Below are positions 33,641 to 45,425 of a DNA stretch of 64,000 nucleotides, in pieces. Positions within the stretch are counted from its first letter, which is position 1. Each line of letters begins with the position of its first letter. The position numbers were made by a program, and so were the translations under genes. Source of the stretch: Neoarius graeffei. Lineage: Eukaryota > Chordata > Actinopteri > Siluriformes > Ariidae. Location: the NCBI RefSeq assembly GCF_027579695.1, contig NC_083572.1, positions 19,106,421-19,170,420 of the forward strand, read 5' to 3'. The notes below the pieces were generated by a model. The model ran no database searches. It was not told where the DNA came from and saw only the letters and a list, made by a program, of their open reading frames with translations.

Positions 33641-34068
33641 TTCATCTCTTTTTTTGAGAAATATTGTTTTTAAACATTTCAATAATTTTCTCATGCATTT
33701 ATTGACAAACTGGAGACCTTCAGCCCATCTTTGCTCCTCAAAGCCTAGGCCGTTCCTGGATACTGATTTTTTTTAAAAAATCAAATCATGATGACAATCA
33801 CTTGCTGAAATCACCTGTTTCAAATCACCTCATTATTAGTCCTAAATTTCCCCTGTTCTAACTTTTTTTTGGAAGGTGTCGCAGGCCTGAAATGCAGCAA
33901 TGGATGTATATTAACAAATGAAATTAAGTTGATCAGACGGAACATGAAATATCTTGGCTTCATACTATCTGCAAGGAACTACAAGTCAAAGTAAATTTAG
34001 AAATCACTGCTTTCTTTTTTTATTTGCATTTTCCATACCATCCCAACTTTTTCTGATTTGGGGTTGTA

Positions 34069-35160
34069 TTATTTGACGAGCAAAATGCGACACAGCAGCT
34101 TTTCAGCATGGTGCCACTAGTCACTTTGGCACCAGCATATTAACAGTACTTGTTTTCACCCAAAAGGGAGTGTACTTGTTCTGACAACAGATACATGACG
34201 TATGCCTGCTCTCATCAATTCATTTTTTCCATAGAGAAAGGCATACACAGGCATCGAATAGGCTTGAGAACCTATTTTAAGCCAGACTAATGTATTCTAT
34301 GCAACTTAAAAAAATCCATTTAATTACTCTTACTCCCTTTAATATTTCTTCTGTTAATCTTGCCTTCTGTATTGTTGTTATACTCTATCAAGTGAGCATA
34401 AAAATATTTCCATAATTATAATCAGATTGCTGAAATATTAGACAACTGTACATATGGTATAAACAACAATATTAAATTATAACAACGTTAACAGTGTGCT
34501 AGTGTGTAACAACACCACAATGCATATTTAGCATACTTGTTCATTTGGGCTAACTAATAAGCTCTCCATGAGGTTTTTATTCCCACAGCTACAGTATCCC
34601 ACATTTTCAACAAATAACACTCATATCTTTAGCTAGCTAGTAGCTTTGATTTAAACATCATGACTATGGCATGCTATTTTAACATTTGTTCAACCCACTG
34701 TGGCTAGCCACCCTTTTATCTTATACTCCTTCCACACAGATGAACTACAAACAAATTCCGTCTAACTAGTTATGTTCTGTGCCACCTAACTAGTTAGACA
34801 GCTGAGCATTAGGCCGATACTAGCTGGCTTTTTTATTGCAGCCAATATTGCAGTAAGGGCAGCTAGCTGACAAAAATCGCAGCTAGCTAGCTAATTTCTT
34901 TTAACAGGCTGAATTATATGAACAGCTAGTTAGGGAAATTGAGCAGCTAGCTCAAATAAAGGGATAGCTAGTTATGGTAAGTCAAATAACAAAAAGCTTT
35001 CCATCATAATAATAATAATAGCTTTCCCTTCAAACTTTCCTGTTATACAGAATGATATGACCTGTTGGTAAATATTTTATTGGAGTATTCCAACCAGTGG
35101 CTCAGTTGTGCAGAAGCACTGTACTTTCTTAGAGACTCTTGTTTTAAGTATGCATTACAT
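34069..35160. other. AT-rich intergenic DNA, nothing recognised
   Basis: AT-rich with many short GCTAGCTA-like motifs at 34620-34990. No supported gene. Confidence 0.45.
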
Positions 35161-35164
35161 GTAC

Positions 35165-35785
35165 CAAGGGGCTGAGGTGTTTCGCTTGATGTATGCATCA
35201 AAGGGCCTGGGGGCCCTAGTGGTCAAATCACACTGTATGTACACAGGGTGCTGGGGCCCTAGTGGTCAGCTCACACTTTAAGCAAAAGGGGGCCAGGTGC
35301 ACAAGTGGTCAGATCATGCTTTAAGCCCCAAGGGCCTAAGGGCCCTAGTGGTTGGCTCACTCTTTAAATGCCAAGGGGTCTGGTAGTCCTCACACTATAA
35401 TCACTGAAGGGCACAAGGGCCCTAGTTATCAGCTTATATTTTAAACAACAAGGAATTTATGAGTATTCACATTATAAGTACCGAAAGATTTGCAGGTCAG
35501 CTCACATTTTACACACCAAAGGGATTGGGGGCCCTCACATTGTAACCACTGAGAGGTCTGGAGTCTCTAGTGATGAGGTCACATTTTATACACCAAAGGG
35601 TCTGGGGGCACTCACATTGTAAATACTGAAGGATTTGGAGGGCAGTAATGGCCAGCTCTCATTTTAAACACCAAGAGGATTGGGGGCACTCACATTGTAA
35701 GCACTGAGGGGTGTGGGGTTAGCTCATGCTATAAGCACCAAGGGGCCTAGCAGTCAGCTTCAGCTGTGCAGACTGAGGGCCCTGG
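35165..35785. repeat. Degenerate higher-order minisatellite
   Basis: About 16 diverged units are visible, each built around CCAAGGGGCCTGGGGGCCCT or CTGAGGGG and ending in a TCACATTTTAAACA or TCACATTGTAA block. In the second half, longer units of about 43 bases alternate with shorter units of about 33 bases, giving a period near 76-78 bases. Confidence 0.75.
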
Positions 35786-36074
35786 CATTAAACATCCTTC
35801 AAATGTCTCAGGCCACGCACAGTATGTGGCCTACAGCTTGGACACCCTCTGGCACTCAGAGGTTCCAGGACACTGGTCCCACTGGCCTGGTTCATTAGCC
35901 AACATTGCCAATACCAAAATTACTCCAACTTTGAAACACTCAAACTGATCAGTGATTCCTACTGAGAATGCTGTTCTTTATGCTGTTGGGGACTAGGTGT
36001 GGATTCAACTACTGGGCATTTCTGCCTGATGCATCTCCGATGCTGCCATTAATTCTACAAGTTTTGTAGCAACA

Positions 36075-36330
36075 TATACTGCCAACCAGACAACATCTTT
36101 TTCAGGTAAGTCCTTGCTTATTTCAGCAAGATAATGCCAAACAACATTCTGCACATACTTGTAAAAGAGTCTGGGTGCTAAACTGGCCTGCCTGCAGTCC
36201 AGATCTGTCACCCTTTGAAAACATTTGGTACATTATGAAATGAAAAAAAATACATGACAGTGGAGGCCCTAAACTGTAGAGCAGCTGAAATCCTATGGCA
36301 AGCAAATGTTCACATAGTGTTGTTTAAAAA
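36075..36330 (+). mobile_element. Tc1-like transposase relic
   Basis: The translated frame contains QQDNAKQHSAH (second Asp region) and WPACSPDLSPFENIW (Glu region), with stops downstream. It belongs to the same transposase type as the element at 28.2-34.1 kb. Confidence 0.7.
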
Positions 36331-36352
36331 AAAAGAGGAGCATATCTTATTT

Positions 36353-36545
36353 GGGGGAATCCATGGCCTAATGGTTAGAGAAGCAACTTTGGGACCCAAA
36401 GGTCACTGGTTTGATTCCCTGGACCAGCAGGAATGGCTGACGTGCCCTTGAGCAAGGCACCTGACCTCCTAACTGCACTCCAGGCTGCTTTGGGTGCATT
36501 GTACATCACTCTGGATAAGAGTGTCTGCTAAATGCTTGTAATGTA
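36353..36545 (+). mobile_element. tRNA-derived SINE (family B)
   Basis: A head with GGCCTAATGGTTAGAGAAGC and GGTTTGATTCC boxes is followed by GAGCAAGGCACCTGACC and the widespread tail CTGGATAAGAGTGTCTGCTA. Confidence 0.8.
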
Positions 36546-37208
36546 ATTTTTCAAAAACCAATAACATTTTTCAGTTTTAACACTTAAAGGTAGACTGCCT
36601 TTCAGATATTTCAAGTTTATGTCATAAATAGAATTTTCCCTGGCACCGAATTATTTTTGTTTAGTGGACCGAAAGCTACTGAATTCGAATCACAGACTTC
36701 CAATTTTATTAGGTTTTTTTTTAATAGAACAATTAATGAATTTGAACCACGTGGCCCTAAATTCTCCGCTATTTTTTCCTGCTTCAACATGACCCAATTC
36801 AAGATACTACATCATGCATCATGTGGTGGGCTTTCCCCATTAGTGCAAGGCATTGTGGGATGCAAATTTGAAACAGGAGAGAAAAATGGAGGATGTGAGT
36901 GTGCAAATGAAATGTGAAAGACTGACTACAGTAATGGAAAGCAAGAAGAAAATATGTTATGTTGTGAAGGAAAGGAAACGCAGGACCAAACTAATAAATA
37001 TCGGCGGTCAGCGAGCACCTCGGTGTGATCAGCTGTTCATTTAGCGACAGAATGATGTAAATGTCAGTGCATAGTCAAAGTAAACCTGTAGATGGCAGTA
37101 ATGCAACACTGGATGCCAGCTGCCATAAAAGCCAAAAGAAGGAGAAAAAGAAGGAGGTATACCCATGCATATGCACATGGACTTCCTCTGTCTGCTTGAT
37201 TATGCGAA
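36546..37208. other. Intergenic, nothing identified
   Basis: Contains GCATTGTGGGATGCAAATTTG and similar AT-rich text that may belong to an unrecognised DNA transposon. No gene supported. Confidence 0.4.
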
Positions 37209-37603
37209 GCGAGTGATTTTTCATCTCATTCATTCATCTCATTATCTCTAGCCGCTTTATCCTTCTACAGGGTCGCAGGCAAGCTGGAGCCTATCCCAGC
37301 TGACTACGGGCAAAAGGCGGGGTACACCCTGGACAAGTCGCCAGGTCATCACAGGGCTGACACATAGACACAGACAACCATTCACACTCACACCTACGGT
37401 CAATTTAGAGTCACCAGTTAACCTAACCTGCATGTCTTTGGACTGTGGGGGAAACCGGAGCACCCGGAGGAAACCCACACGGACAGAACATGCAAACTCC
37501 GCACAGAAAGGCCCTCGCCGGCCCCGGGGCTCAAACCCAGGACCTTCTTGCTGTGAGGCGACAGCGCTAACCACTACACCACCGTGCCGCCCGCGAGTGA
37601 TTT
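37209..37603 (-). mobile_element. SINE family A, minus strand, with 11-bp target-site duplication
   Basis: SINE body 37220-37592 flanked by GCGAGTGATTT at 37209-37219 and 37593-37603. Confidence 0.92.
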
Positions 37604-38989
37604 CATGCATTTTTATTTACTAGGGAAACCCCTCAAATTAAATAACTTCCCAACCACAGAATGGCCTGTTTTTTTGTTGTTGTTTTTAGATATTACAGAA
37701 ATAAACATATATCACAATGATCAAATTTCAGAGGGAACTAAATGTCACTGATGTTATGAAATCAGAAGGCGGTCTAGCTTTAATATGTTGCCTTTCTGCT
37801 ATTTTCAATGAAATACAGAGTTTCCATGATTTGCAGTTGGTAAATGCAAACTAAAGTCCTTATATACAGGTGATTATATGAGCTGGGGAACAGGTGGAGC
37901 ACTAATCAGTATTCTGGAGATGGAGGATGGTGTGGTGCAGGTTGGTTATCATATAGTCCATGGCAGCCATGTTTGGAGGCCGCTGTCAACTCTGGGAGGT
38001 GGAGTCTTGAGTGTGAGCAGGTGCAGACGTGATACCTCCACTCCAATTTGCACCTTTTTTCATGGCAACTTCGTTCATTATTCTAATCCATGGCTTCAGA
38101 TTCATTTGCACACATCATGCAATGTGCACTTTTTTATGCCTTATATTCCATTTCCACTGGTGATAACATTCCATTTGCATGTCACTTGCACCTTACTGTC
38201 ACCCTACCTCACCGTCTCATTTTACTCTTAATGCAACTTGCTGTTTTGCACACCTCTGGTTAGATGCTAACTACATTTTGTTGGTTTTGGATGAGGTGTA
38301 TGTAAACTTTTGACCATGATTGTACCACATGCTTATGATTGCATAACATTTCAGTGCACCAAAGCATGGTTGAAGGTGGCGCTTGCAAAGGGCACACTGG
38401 GTGAAGGTGGGCTGTGTATTTATTTATTTATTTATTTATTTATTATTTCAAAGTATCATTTTTTCACTCCAGGGTTTCCTCCTCCTCCTATTCTCTAATC
38501 AGAGCTTGAACACCCCTTGCCGTACATACAGTACATACAAACAGACTATTATACAATGTATGCTAGTGGCCATCTGAATGACTTTTTAAAAAATACTTAC
38601 AGCACTGACTGTATTCTAAATAATCTTTAATGATATGTATTATGCAATTGTCAGTTGTTGTGGCCAAACACTGGTACCTCATTAGCAAAAACTGGTGGTT
38701 CTTGTGTGTATGTTTGGTTAGTTAGCAGGTTGGCCATGCAAACTATCACTTAAAGTACTTATGCCTTATGTATAAACTAAAATGATGCCAGAGCAATGTT
38801 TTAGCCTCAGGTAAATTTTTTGATTCTCTTAATAGTGAGCTTGTTGAGTGTAACAAAAGAGCATTTATGCCAATGCATTTTTTTTTAATAATTACAAATT
38901 GAATATACAAGAAGCTACTGAGCAGAATGTTTTTTTAATTGTCTTATTGGTATGTTTATCATTTATGATTTATGCTTTTATTTAATCTG
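37604..38989. other. Intergenic; TTTA microsatellite inside
   Basis: No gene. A TTTA run of about seven units lies at 38417-38443. Confidence 0.45.
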
Positions 38990-39374
38990 TGTCAGTAACA
39001 GTGCAGAAAATCTAGATTCGGAGCAGCATACAAACATCGCTGCTCCAGACTACAATTTCCAAACACTACAGCACCCCACCTCTCAGGAATTCTAAGCGGT
39101 GCACCTGTTCCACGTTTAGAGACTAATTAAGACACTACTTAAACCCAGCAAACACTCACCTCCATGCAAAGTATAGTTCTGTGTCATTGAACCTGATCAT
39201 AACAAGCCTTATCCTGACTCTGCCTGACTCTTAATGTTTTGACTCTCGCTTATGTTTATTAACCTACCCAACTACTCACTTGCCCTTTGAGATCCTGTTT
39301 GTAGATCAACCAACCCACACCTGATCCTGACTTCACTTAATGCTTGGAGATTTGGATTTGGACACCTGTTTGCA
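38990..39374 (+). repeat. 5' LTR of gypsy copy B
   Basis: It runs from TGTCAGTAACAG to a terminal TGCA. The 3' LTR copy lacks about 200 internal bases relative to this one. The end position is approximate. Confidence 0.7.
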
Positions 39375-40040
39375 TTGCGGTCCCTCGACCGGAGAAATAT
39401 TCCAGGGAGGCTCCAGAAGGCAAGGGCTTCCTTCTTCAGTGCTCACTGTACTTCTCCACTCTCACCAGTGCTACAGAAGAGCAAAAGGTGGCTCAGTTCA
39501 TTAATCTCCTCACCGTTAAGGCCGTGAAATGGGTGAGTGCCATCTGGGAATGAAGCGGTGAGCATACATCTTCTTATGATCGTTTTGTGGAGATGTTTAA
39601 ACAAGTCTTTGACAATCAGCCAGAAGGAGTGGAGGTTCGAGAAAAATTGCTGACCATCTGACAGGGAGAAAGGAGAGTCACTGAGTACACCCGAGAATTT
39701 TGCAAGTTCGCAGCTAGAAGTAGTTGGAATGAGCCGGCATTAAAGGCCAAATTCCGTCAAGGTTTAAATTCTGAAGTCCTCACTGAGCTGGCATGTCGTG
39801 ATGAACAACTCATGTTAGATGCTCTCATTGACCTAGCCATCAAGCTGGATCATCTGCTGCAGAACCGTCCCTTGATTCGACATACTCCAGCTATTTCTCC
39901 ACCACCACAAACCTCCACACCAATGGAGATCTCTCATGCCCACCCTTCACGGTCAGAAAAAGAGAGAAGACATCATGAGGGCTTATGCTTTTACTGTGGG
40001 GGACAGGGTCACCTGCTGGTCACTTGTCCTGTCTGACTAC
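39375..40040 (+). pseudogene. Gypsy copy B gag
   Basis: Frames with stops near 39553 and 39661 encode a retrotransposon gag capsid region and end with the zinc knuckle CFYCGGQGHLLVTC (C-x2-C-x4-H-x4-C) before a stop. Confidence 0.82.
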
Positions 40041-40093
40041 CCAGACCTCGATGAGAGGGGGACTGTCAGGCTGAAGCCAGTTCCATCAGCCCG

Positions 40094-40642
40094 GTGAATC
40101 ATAGAATCATTTCCATGCATTCACTCAAAATTCATGTGCTATTGAAATTACCTTATTCAACTCATGTCCTTTCTGCACTCATAGACTCAGAAACAGGAAG
40201 TAACTTCATCAGCCTTGAGACCATCCAAAGGCTCAACTTACCAACTGAGGAGCTCCAACACCCAGTGAGGTTACAGACCATAGATGGTGGTCCCAAAGGA
40301 GAGGGGCTGATCACCATGCATACGCTTCCTCTGAACATTCAGGTCAGTGCCCTTCACCTTGAAAGTATTACCCTGTTCATCACCCACACAGACCATCATA
40401 TTTTAATTCTTGGTTTTCCCTGGCTTCAAACCCATGACCCCTTGATATCATGGCAGAACAAAGAAATCCTGCAATGGTCTCCTTCATGTTTCAGACAATG
40501 CCTCCAGCTCCCATACTTCTCTGTGGCATCCACATCTGTTGAAAGTCCTGTACCAGAAGGCATAGAACATATCCCTGCCTGCTATCATGACCTAGGTGAA
40601 GTCTTCAGCAAGAGTAAAGGCAGTGGCTTTCCAGCACACTGA
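40094..40642 (+). pseudogene. Gypsy copy B protease
   Basis: A 182-residue frame has ALIDSETGSNF where active proteases have D-S-G; the Gly is replaced by Glu. It continues through ILILGFPWLQTHDP and ends where the RT begins in other frames. Confidence 0.8.
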
Positions 40643-40659
40643 CCTTATGACTGCACTAC

Positions 40660-41995
40660 TGACAAAGAAATCCTGCACCTTGCCGCCGCACAATTACATC
40701 TACCCCCTCTCTGTCACCGAGCAGGCAGCAATGGACGAACACATACAAGAAGCCTTATAACAGGGGTACATTCGTCCTTCCACCTCTCCAGCATCCACAA
40801 GCTTCTTTTTTTGTGGAGAAGAAAGGGGGAGGTCTCCACCCATGCATAGATTATCATGGCCTAAATCAAATCACTGTCAAGTATCCATACCCACTCCCGC
40901 TTGTGCCGTCTGCTCTGGAGCAACTCTGATCTGCCAGGGTGTTCGCCAAACTCGACCTCCACAGTGCATATGACCTCATCAGGATCTGCGAGGGGGACAA
41001 ATAGAAGACTGCCTTCAGCACAACATCAGGTCATTTTGAGTACTGTGTCATTTTGAGTACTGTTTCATGCCTTATGGCCTGTCTTGCATGCCAAGTGTAT
41101 TCCAGTGCTTCATCAATGACATCCTATGAGACATGCTGGGGAAGTACGCCATTGTCTACATTGATAACATCCTGATCTTCTCTCCAGACCAGGACTCACA
41201 CCAAGTACATGTCAGAACTGTGCTCAGCCAGCTCCTCGAAAATCATTTTTATGTTAAAGCAGAAAAATATGTGTTCCACGTGCATCAGATCTTCTTTCCT
41301 GGATATGTCATCAGTACAAATGGAGTCAGCAAGGATAACAACAAGGTGTCCACAGTCACCTCCTGGCCTACTCCCACAGCTATCAAGGAACTACGTTTTC
41401 TAGGCTTTGCTAACTTTTATCATAGATTCATTTGAAACTTCAGTTCCATAGCATTGCCCCTCACAATCCTACTGAAAAAAGGGCCCAAGTGTCTACAATG
41501 GAATCAGGCTGCTGAGGAGGCCTTTAAGGATCTCAAGACTGCATTCACTTCAGCTCCTATTTTATGACATCCAGACCCCAGCATCCCATTTGTGGTTGAG
41601 GTTGATGCATCTGAGACCGGAATAGGAGGGGCACTGTTTCAATGCACAGGCAAAAGACCAAAATTACATTCTGTCACATTATTTTCAAAGAAGCTGACCT
41701 CCACAGAATGAAATTATGACATTGGCAACTGGGAAATCCTTGCCATCAAGTTTGCCTTAGAAGAATGGAGGCACTGGCTGGAAGGAGCTAAACACCCATT
41801 CACCATTCTCACTGACCATAAGAATCTGGAGTACTTAAAAACCATCAAGAGATTAAACCCTCGTCAGGCTAGATGGGCCCTGTTCTTCACATGCTTCAGG
41901 TTCATGATCTTGTTCTGACCCAGCTCCAAGAACACCAAGATGGACGCACTGTCCTGCATCCACAACACTGCCAGACCACTGACATGCTTTGTTCA
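40660..41995 (+). pseudogene. Gypsy copy B RT and RNase H
   Basis: Several broken frames carry RT blocks. The catalytic motif reads [10 protein letters not shown], with Asn in place of the second Asp. An RNase H start, VVEVDASETGIGG, is found near 41600 and [10 protein letters not shown] near 41810. Stops occur throughout. Confidence 0.8.
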
Positions 41996-42003
41996 TGCTT
42001 TGT

Positions 42004-42207
42004 TCATGGGGGAAGCCATGGCCTAGTGGTTAGAGAAGGAGCTTTGGGATGAAAAGGTTGCTGGTTTGATTCCTTAGATCAGCAGAAATGGCTAAAGTCC
42101 CCTTGAGCAAGGCACCTAACCCCCAACTGCTCCCCAGGCTGCTCTGGGTATGTTGTACGTCACTCTGGATAAAAGCGTCTGCTAAATGCTATTAACATAA
42201 TGTAACG
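42004..42207 (+). mobile_element. SINE family B inserted in gypsy copy B
   Basis: It starts GGGGGAAGCCATGGCCTAGT, has GGTTTGATTCC, GAGCAAGGCACCTAACC and the tail CTGGATAAAAGCGTCTGCTA, and lies between the RNase H and integrase regions of the LTR element. Confidence 0.85.
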
Positions 42208-42220
42208 TTCAGGCTATTAC

Positions 42221-43200
42221 ATGGGAGGTGGAGAAAGAGATAAGCCAGGCCCAAACACCCAACACCCTGACAACATGTCCCCCAGTTCTTATGTATGTTC
42301 CCACGCAACTCCGATGCAAGCTTATCACCTAGGTGCACGCTTCACCAGCAGTCAGCACACATACCAGCTGCTCAAGAACAAGTACTGGAGGGAGAACATG
42401 GTGTCAGAAATAAATGAATTTGTGGGCTCCTGCTCAACCTGCACCCAGGCTAAGGTACCCCAGGTTCCCCCAGCAGGTAAGCTGTGCCCACTACCCATAC
42501 CACAGAGACCCTGGTTCCATCTAGCCACTGACTTTATCACTGATCTCCCCAATTTCCAAGGTAACACTGTCATCCTGGTTATCATCGACTGATTCCCAAA
42601 AGCACTGAAACTCATCCCCCTGCCAGGTCTGCCCACTGCCTTCGAGACTGCAGAACTCTTGTTTACGCACATGTTTCATTACTTTGGCCTTCCAGAGGGC
42701 ATCGTTAGTGACCAAAGCCCACGATTCATCTGTAGACTTTGGACAAAATTCATGGACAAGCTGGGGGTTTCAGTACCATCCTCAGGCCAACAGCCAAATG
42801 GAACGTGCTGACCAGGAAATCAGGTGTTTCCTCAGGGTCTACTGTATGGAGAACCCAAGAGATTGGGTGCAATTTCTTCCCTGGGCTGAATATGCCCAGA
42901 ATTCCCCGAGACATACGGCCACACAGTTAACTCCCTTCCAATGTGTCCTTGGTTACCAGCCACCCTGGTTCCCTTGGGATGACTCACCCTCCCAAATCCC
43001 AGCAGTGGACTCTTGGTTCCAGAGTAGTGAACAGGTGTGGGAGGGTGTGCACCAATGGTTGGAACAGGTAGCCGCTAAGTCCAAACAATATGCGGACAAA
43101 CACAAAGGAGAAACACCCACTTACACACCAGGAGACTGAGTATGGGTATCCACCAATAACCTCCAAAATCCCAACACTTGTCGCAAGCTCCACGCCAGAT
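42221..43200 (+). pseudogene. Gypsy copy B integrase
   Basis: Frames at 42221-42592 and 42684-43139 show the zinc-binding region (HTYQLLKNKYWRENM ... CSTC), TDFITDLPNFQGN with a catalytic Asp, [10 protein letters not shown] with the second Asp, and [13 protein letters not shown] with the Glu region, separated by stops and a frame change. The gene is cut at 43201 by the Tc1 insertion; GPFKILHHITKISYRLELP resumes at 44811. Confidence 0.85.
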
Positions 43201-44812
43201 ACAGTGGTGCTTGAAAGTTTGTGAACCCTTTAGAATTTTCTATATTTCTGCATAAATATGACCTAAAACAATATCAGATTTTCACACAAGTCCTAAAAGT
43301 AGATAAAGAGAACCCAGTTAAACAAATGAGACAAAAATATTATACTTGGTCATTTATTTATTGGGGAAAATGATCCAATATTACATATATGTGAGTGGCA
43401 AAAGTATGTGAACCTCTAGGATTAGCAGTTAATTTGAAGGTGAAATTAGAGTCAGGTGTTTTCAGTCAATGGGATGACAATCAGGTGTGAGTAGGCACCC
43501 TGTTTTATTTAAAGAATAGGGATCTATCAAAGTCTGATCTTCACAACACATGTTTGTGGAAGTGTATCATGGCACAAACAAAGGAGATTTCTGAGGACCT
43601 CAGAAAAAGCGTTGTTGATGCTCATCAGGCTGGAAAAGGTTACAAAACCATCTCTAAAGAGTTTGGACTCCACCAATCCACAGTCAGACAGATTGTGTAC
43701 AAATGGAGGAAATTCAAGACTATTGTTACTTTCCCCAGGAGTGGTTGACCAACAAGATCACTCCAAGAGCAAGGCATGTAATAGCTGGCGAGGTCACAAA
43801 GTACCCCAGGGTAACTTCTAAGCAACTGAAGGCCTCTCTCACATTGGCTAATGTTAATGTTCATGAGTCCACCATCAGGAGAACACTGAACAACAATGGT
43901 GTGCATGGCAGGGTTGCAAGGAGAAAGCCACTGCTCTCAAAAAGAACATTGCTGCTCATCTGCAGTTTGCTAAAGATCGCATGGACAAGCCAGAAGGCTA
44001 CTGGAAAAATGTTTTGTGGATGTATGAGATCAAAATAAAACTTTTTGGTTTAAATGAGAAGCATTATGTTTGGAGAAAGAAAAACACTGCATTCCAGCAT
44101 AAGAACCTTATCCCATCTGTGAAACATGGTGGTGGCAGTATCATGGTTTGGGCCTGTTTTGCTGCATCTGGGCCAGGACGACTTGCCATCATTGATGGAA
44201 CAATGAATTCTGAATTATACCAGTGAATTCTAAAGGAAAATGTCAGGATATCTGTCCATGAACTGAATCTCAAGAGAAGGTGGTTCATGCAGCAAGACAA
44301 TGACCCCAAGCACACAAGTCATTCTACCAAAGAATGGTTAAAGAAGAATAAAGTTAATGTTTTCAAAAGGCCAAGTCAAAGTCCTGACCTTAATCCAATC
44401 AAAATGTTGCGGAAGGACCTGAAGCAAGCAGTTCATGTGAGGAAACCCACCAACATCCCAGAGTTGAAGCTGTTCTGTATGGAAGAATGGGCTAAAATTC
44501 CTCCAAGCCGGTGTGCAGGACTGATCAACAGTTACCGGAAAAGTTTAGTTGCAGTTATTGCTGCACAAGGGGGTCACACCAGATACTGAAAGCAAAGGTT
44601 CATATACTTTTGCCACTCACAGATATGTAATATTGGATCATTTCCCTCAATAAAATAAATGACTAAGTAAAATATTTTTGTCTCATTTGTTTAACTGGGT
44701 TCTCTTTATCTACTTTTAGGACTTGTGTGAAAATTTGATGATGTTTTAGGTCATATTTATGCAGAAATATAGAAAATTCTAAAGGGTTCACAAACTTTCA
44801 AGCACCACTGTA
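43200..44812 (+). mobile_element. Tc1-like transposon inserted in gypsy copy B
   Basis: Element 43202-44810 (1609 bp) starts CAGTGGTGCTTGAAAG and ends CTTTCAAGCACCACTG, flanked by TA on both sides. The inverted repeats extend about 210 bases. The host integrase reading resumes on the other side. Confidence 0.95.
43554..44589 (+). pseudogene. Tc1-like transposase with two catalytic residues lost
   Basis: Frames at 43554, 43703, 43981 and 44287 together cover a whole Tc1-type transposase: helix-turn-helix (GYKTISKEFGLHQSTVRQIV), [33 protein letters not shown] and the AAQGGHTRY end. The first catalytic Asp block reads LWMYEIKIKLFG, with Tyr where Asp is expected. The Glu block reads SPDLNPIKMLR, with Lys where Glu is expected. 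Frame changes at about 43745 and 43975 and a stop at 44224 also break it. Confidence 0.9.
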
Positions 44813-45239
44813 GGTCCATTCAAGATCCTACACCACATTACAAAGATCTCCTACAGGTTGGAACTCCCTCCTTACTCCCACATGTCCTCAATGTCCCACA
44901 TGTCATGTCTCAAACCAGAAATTCCAGGACCCCTGGCAGATGGTGCTCCCAACGATGACCCCCCCACCCCCCACTCCACTGGAGACCCATATACCAGGTT
45001 CATAAGATCCTTAACTCCCAGCATAGGTAGGGCCAGTTGGAGTACTTAGATAACTGGGAGGGCTATGGCTCGGAGGAGCCATAGCCTGGATCAATGCCAG
45101 GTATATACTGGACCCATTACTCATTCAAGAATTCCACACCACACACCCAGACAAATCAGCACCCAGAGGAAGAGGATGTCCCAGAAAAAAATTCCACTCA
45201 CAGAGTAAGTGCTTCAGGGGTAAGAGGGTGGGGGGGTTC
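44811..45239 (+). pseudogene. Gypsy copy B integrase tail and chromodomain-like end
   Basis: After the Tc1 insertion the frame continues the integrase tail (YRLELPPYSHMS). Around 45030-45090 it encodes a damaged chromodomain ([16 protein letters not shown]) with a stop, then runs to the polypurine tract. Confidence 0.7.
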
Positions 45240-45425
45240 TGTCAGTAACAGTGCAGAAAATCTAGGTTCAGAGTGCTTACGTTTATTATGTTGATTCTTG
45301 CTTACCTTTATCAACCTACCCGATTACTTGCCTGCCCTTTGAGATCCTATTTGTTGATCAACCAACCCATGCCTGACCCTGACTTTGCTTAAGGTTTGGA
45401 GATTTGGATTTGGACATCTGTGACA
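45240..45425 (+). repeat. 3' LTR of gypsy copy B, internally deleted
   Basis: It starts TGTCAGTAACAG like the 5' LTR, then lacks about 200 bases, and ends near 45425 where LINE sequence begins. Confidence 0.7.

Larger units (their letters stand above)
28197..34068 (-). mobile_element. Tc1-like transposon split by a gypsy LTR element
   Basis: Outer termini CAACACCCAAACCAG (28199) and CTGATTTGGGGTTG (34066) are inverted repeats flanked by TA. Removing the inserted LTR element and its 5-base duplication leaves about 1.53 kb, the normal size for a Tc1-type element. Transposase is on the minus strand. Confidence 0.85.
38990..45425 (+). mobile_element. Ty3/gypsy LTR retrotransposon (copy B), decayed and twice invaded
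   Basis: LTR starts TGTCAGTAACAG occur at 38990 and 45240, the second preceded by a G-rich polypurine tract. Between them lie, in order, gag, protease, RT, RNase H, integrase and a chromodomain-like tail on the plus strand, all with many stops. A family B SINE (42004-42207) and a complete Tc1-like transposon (43202-44810) are inserted. No matching 5-base duplication was found; the right end may have been cut by the adjoining LINE. Confidence 0.9.
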
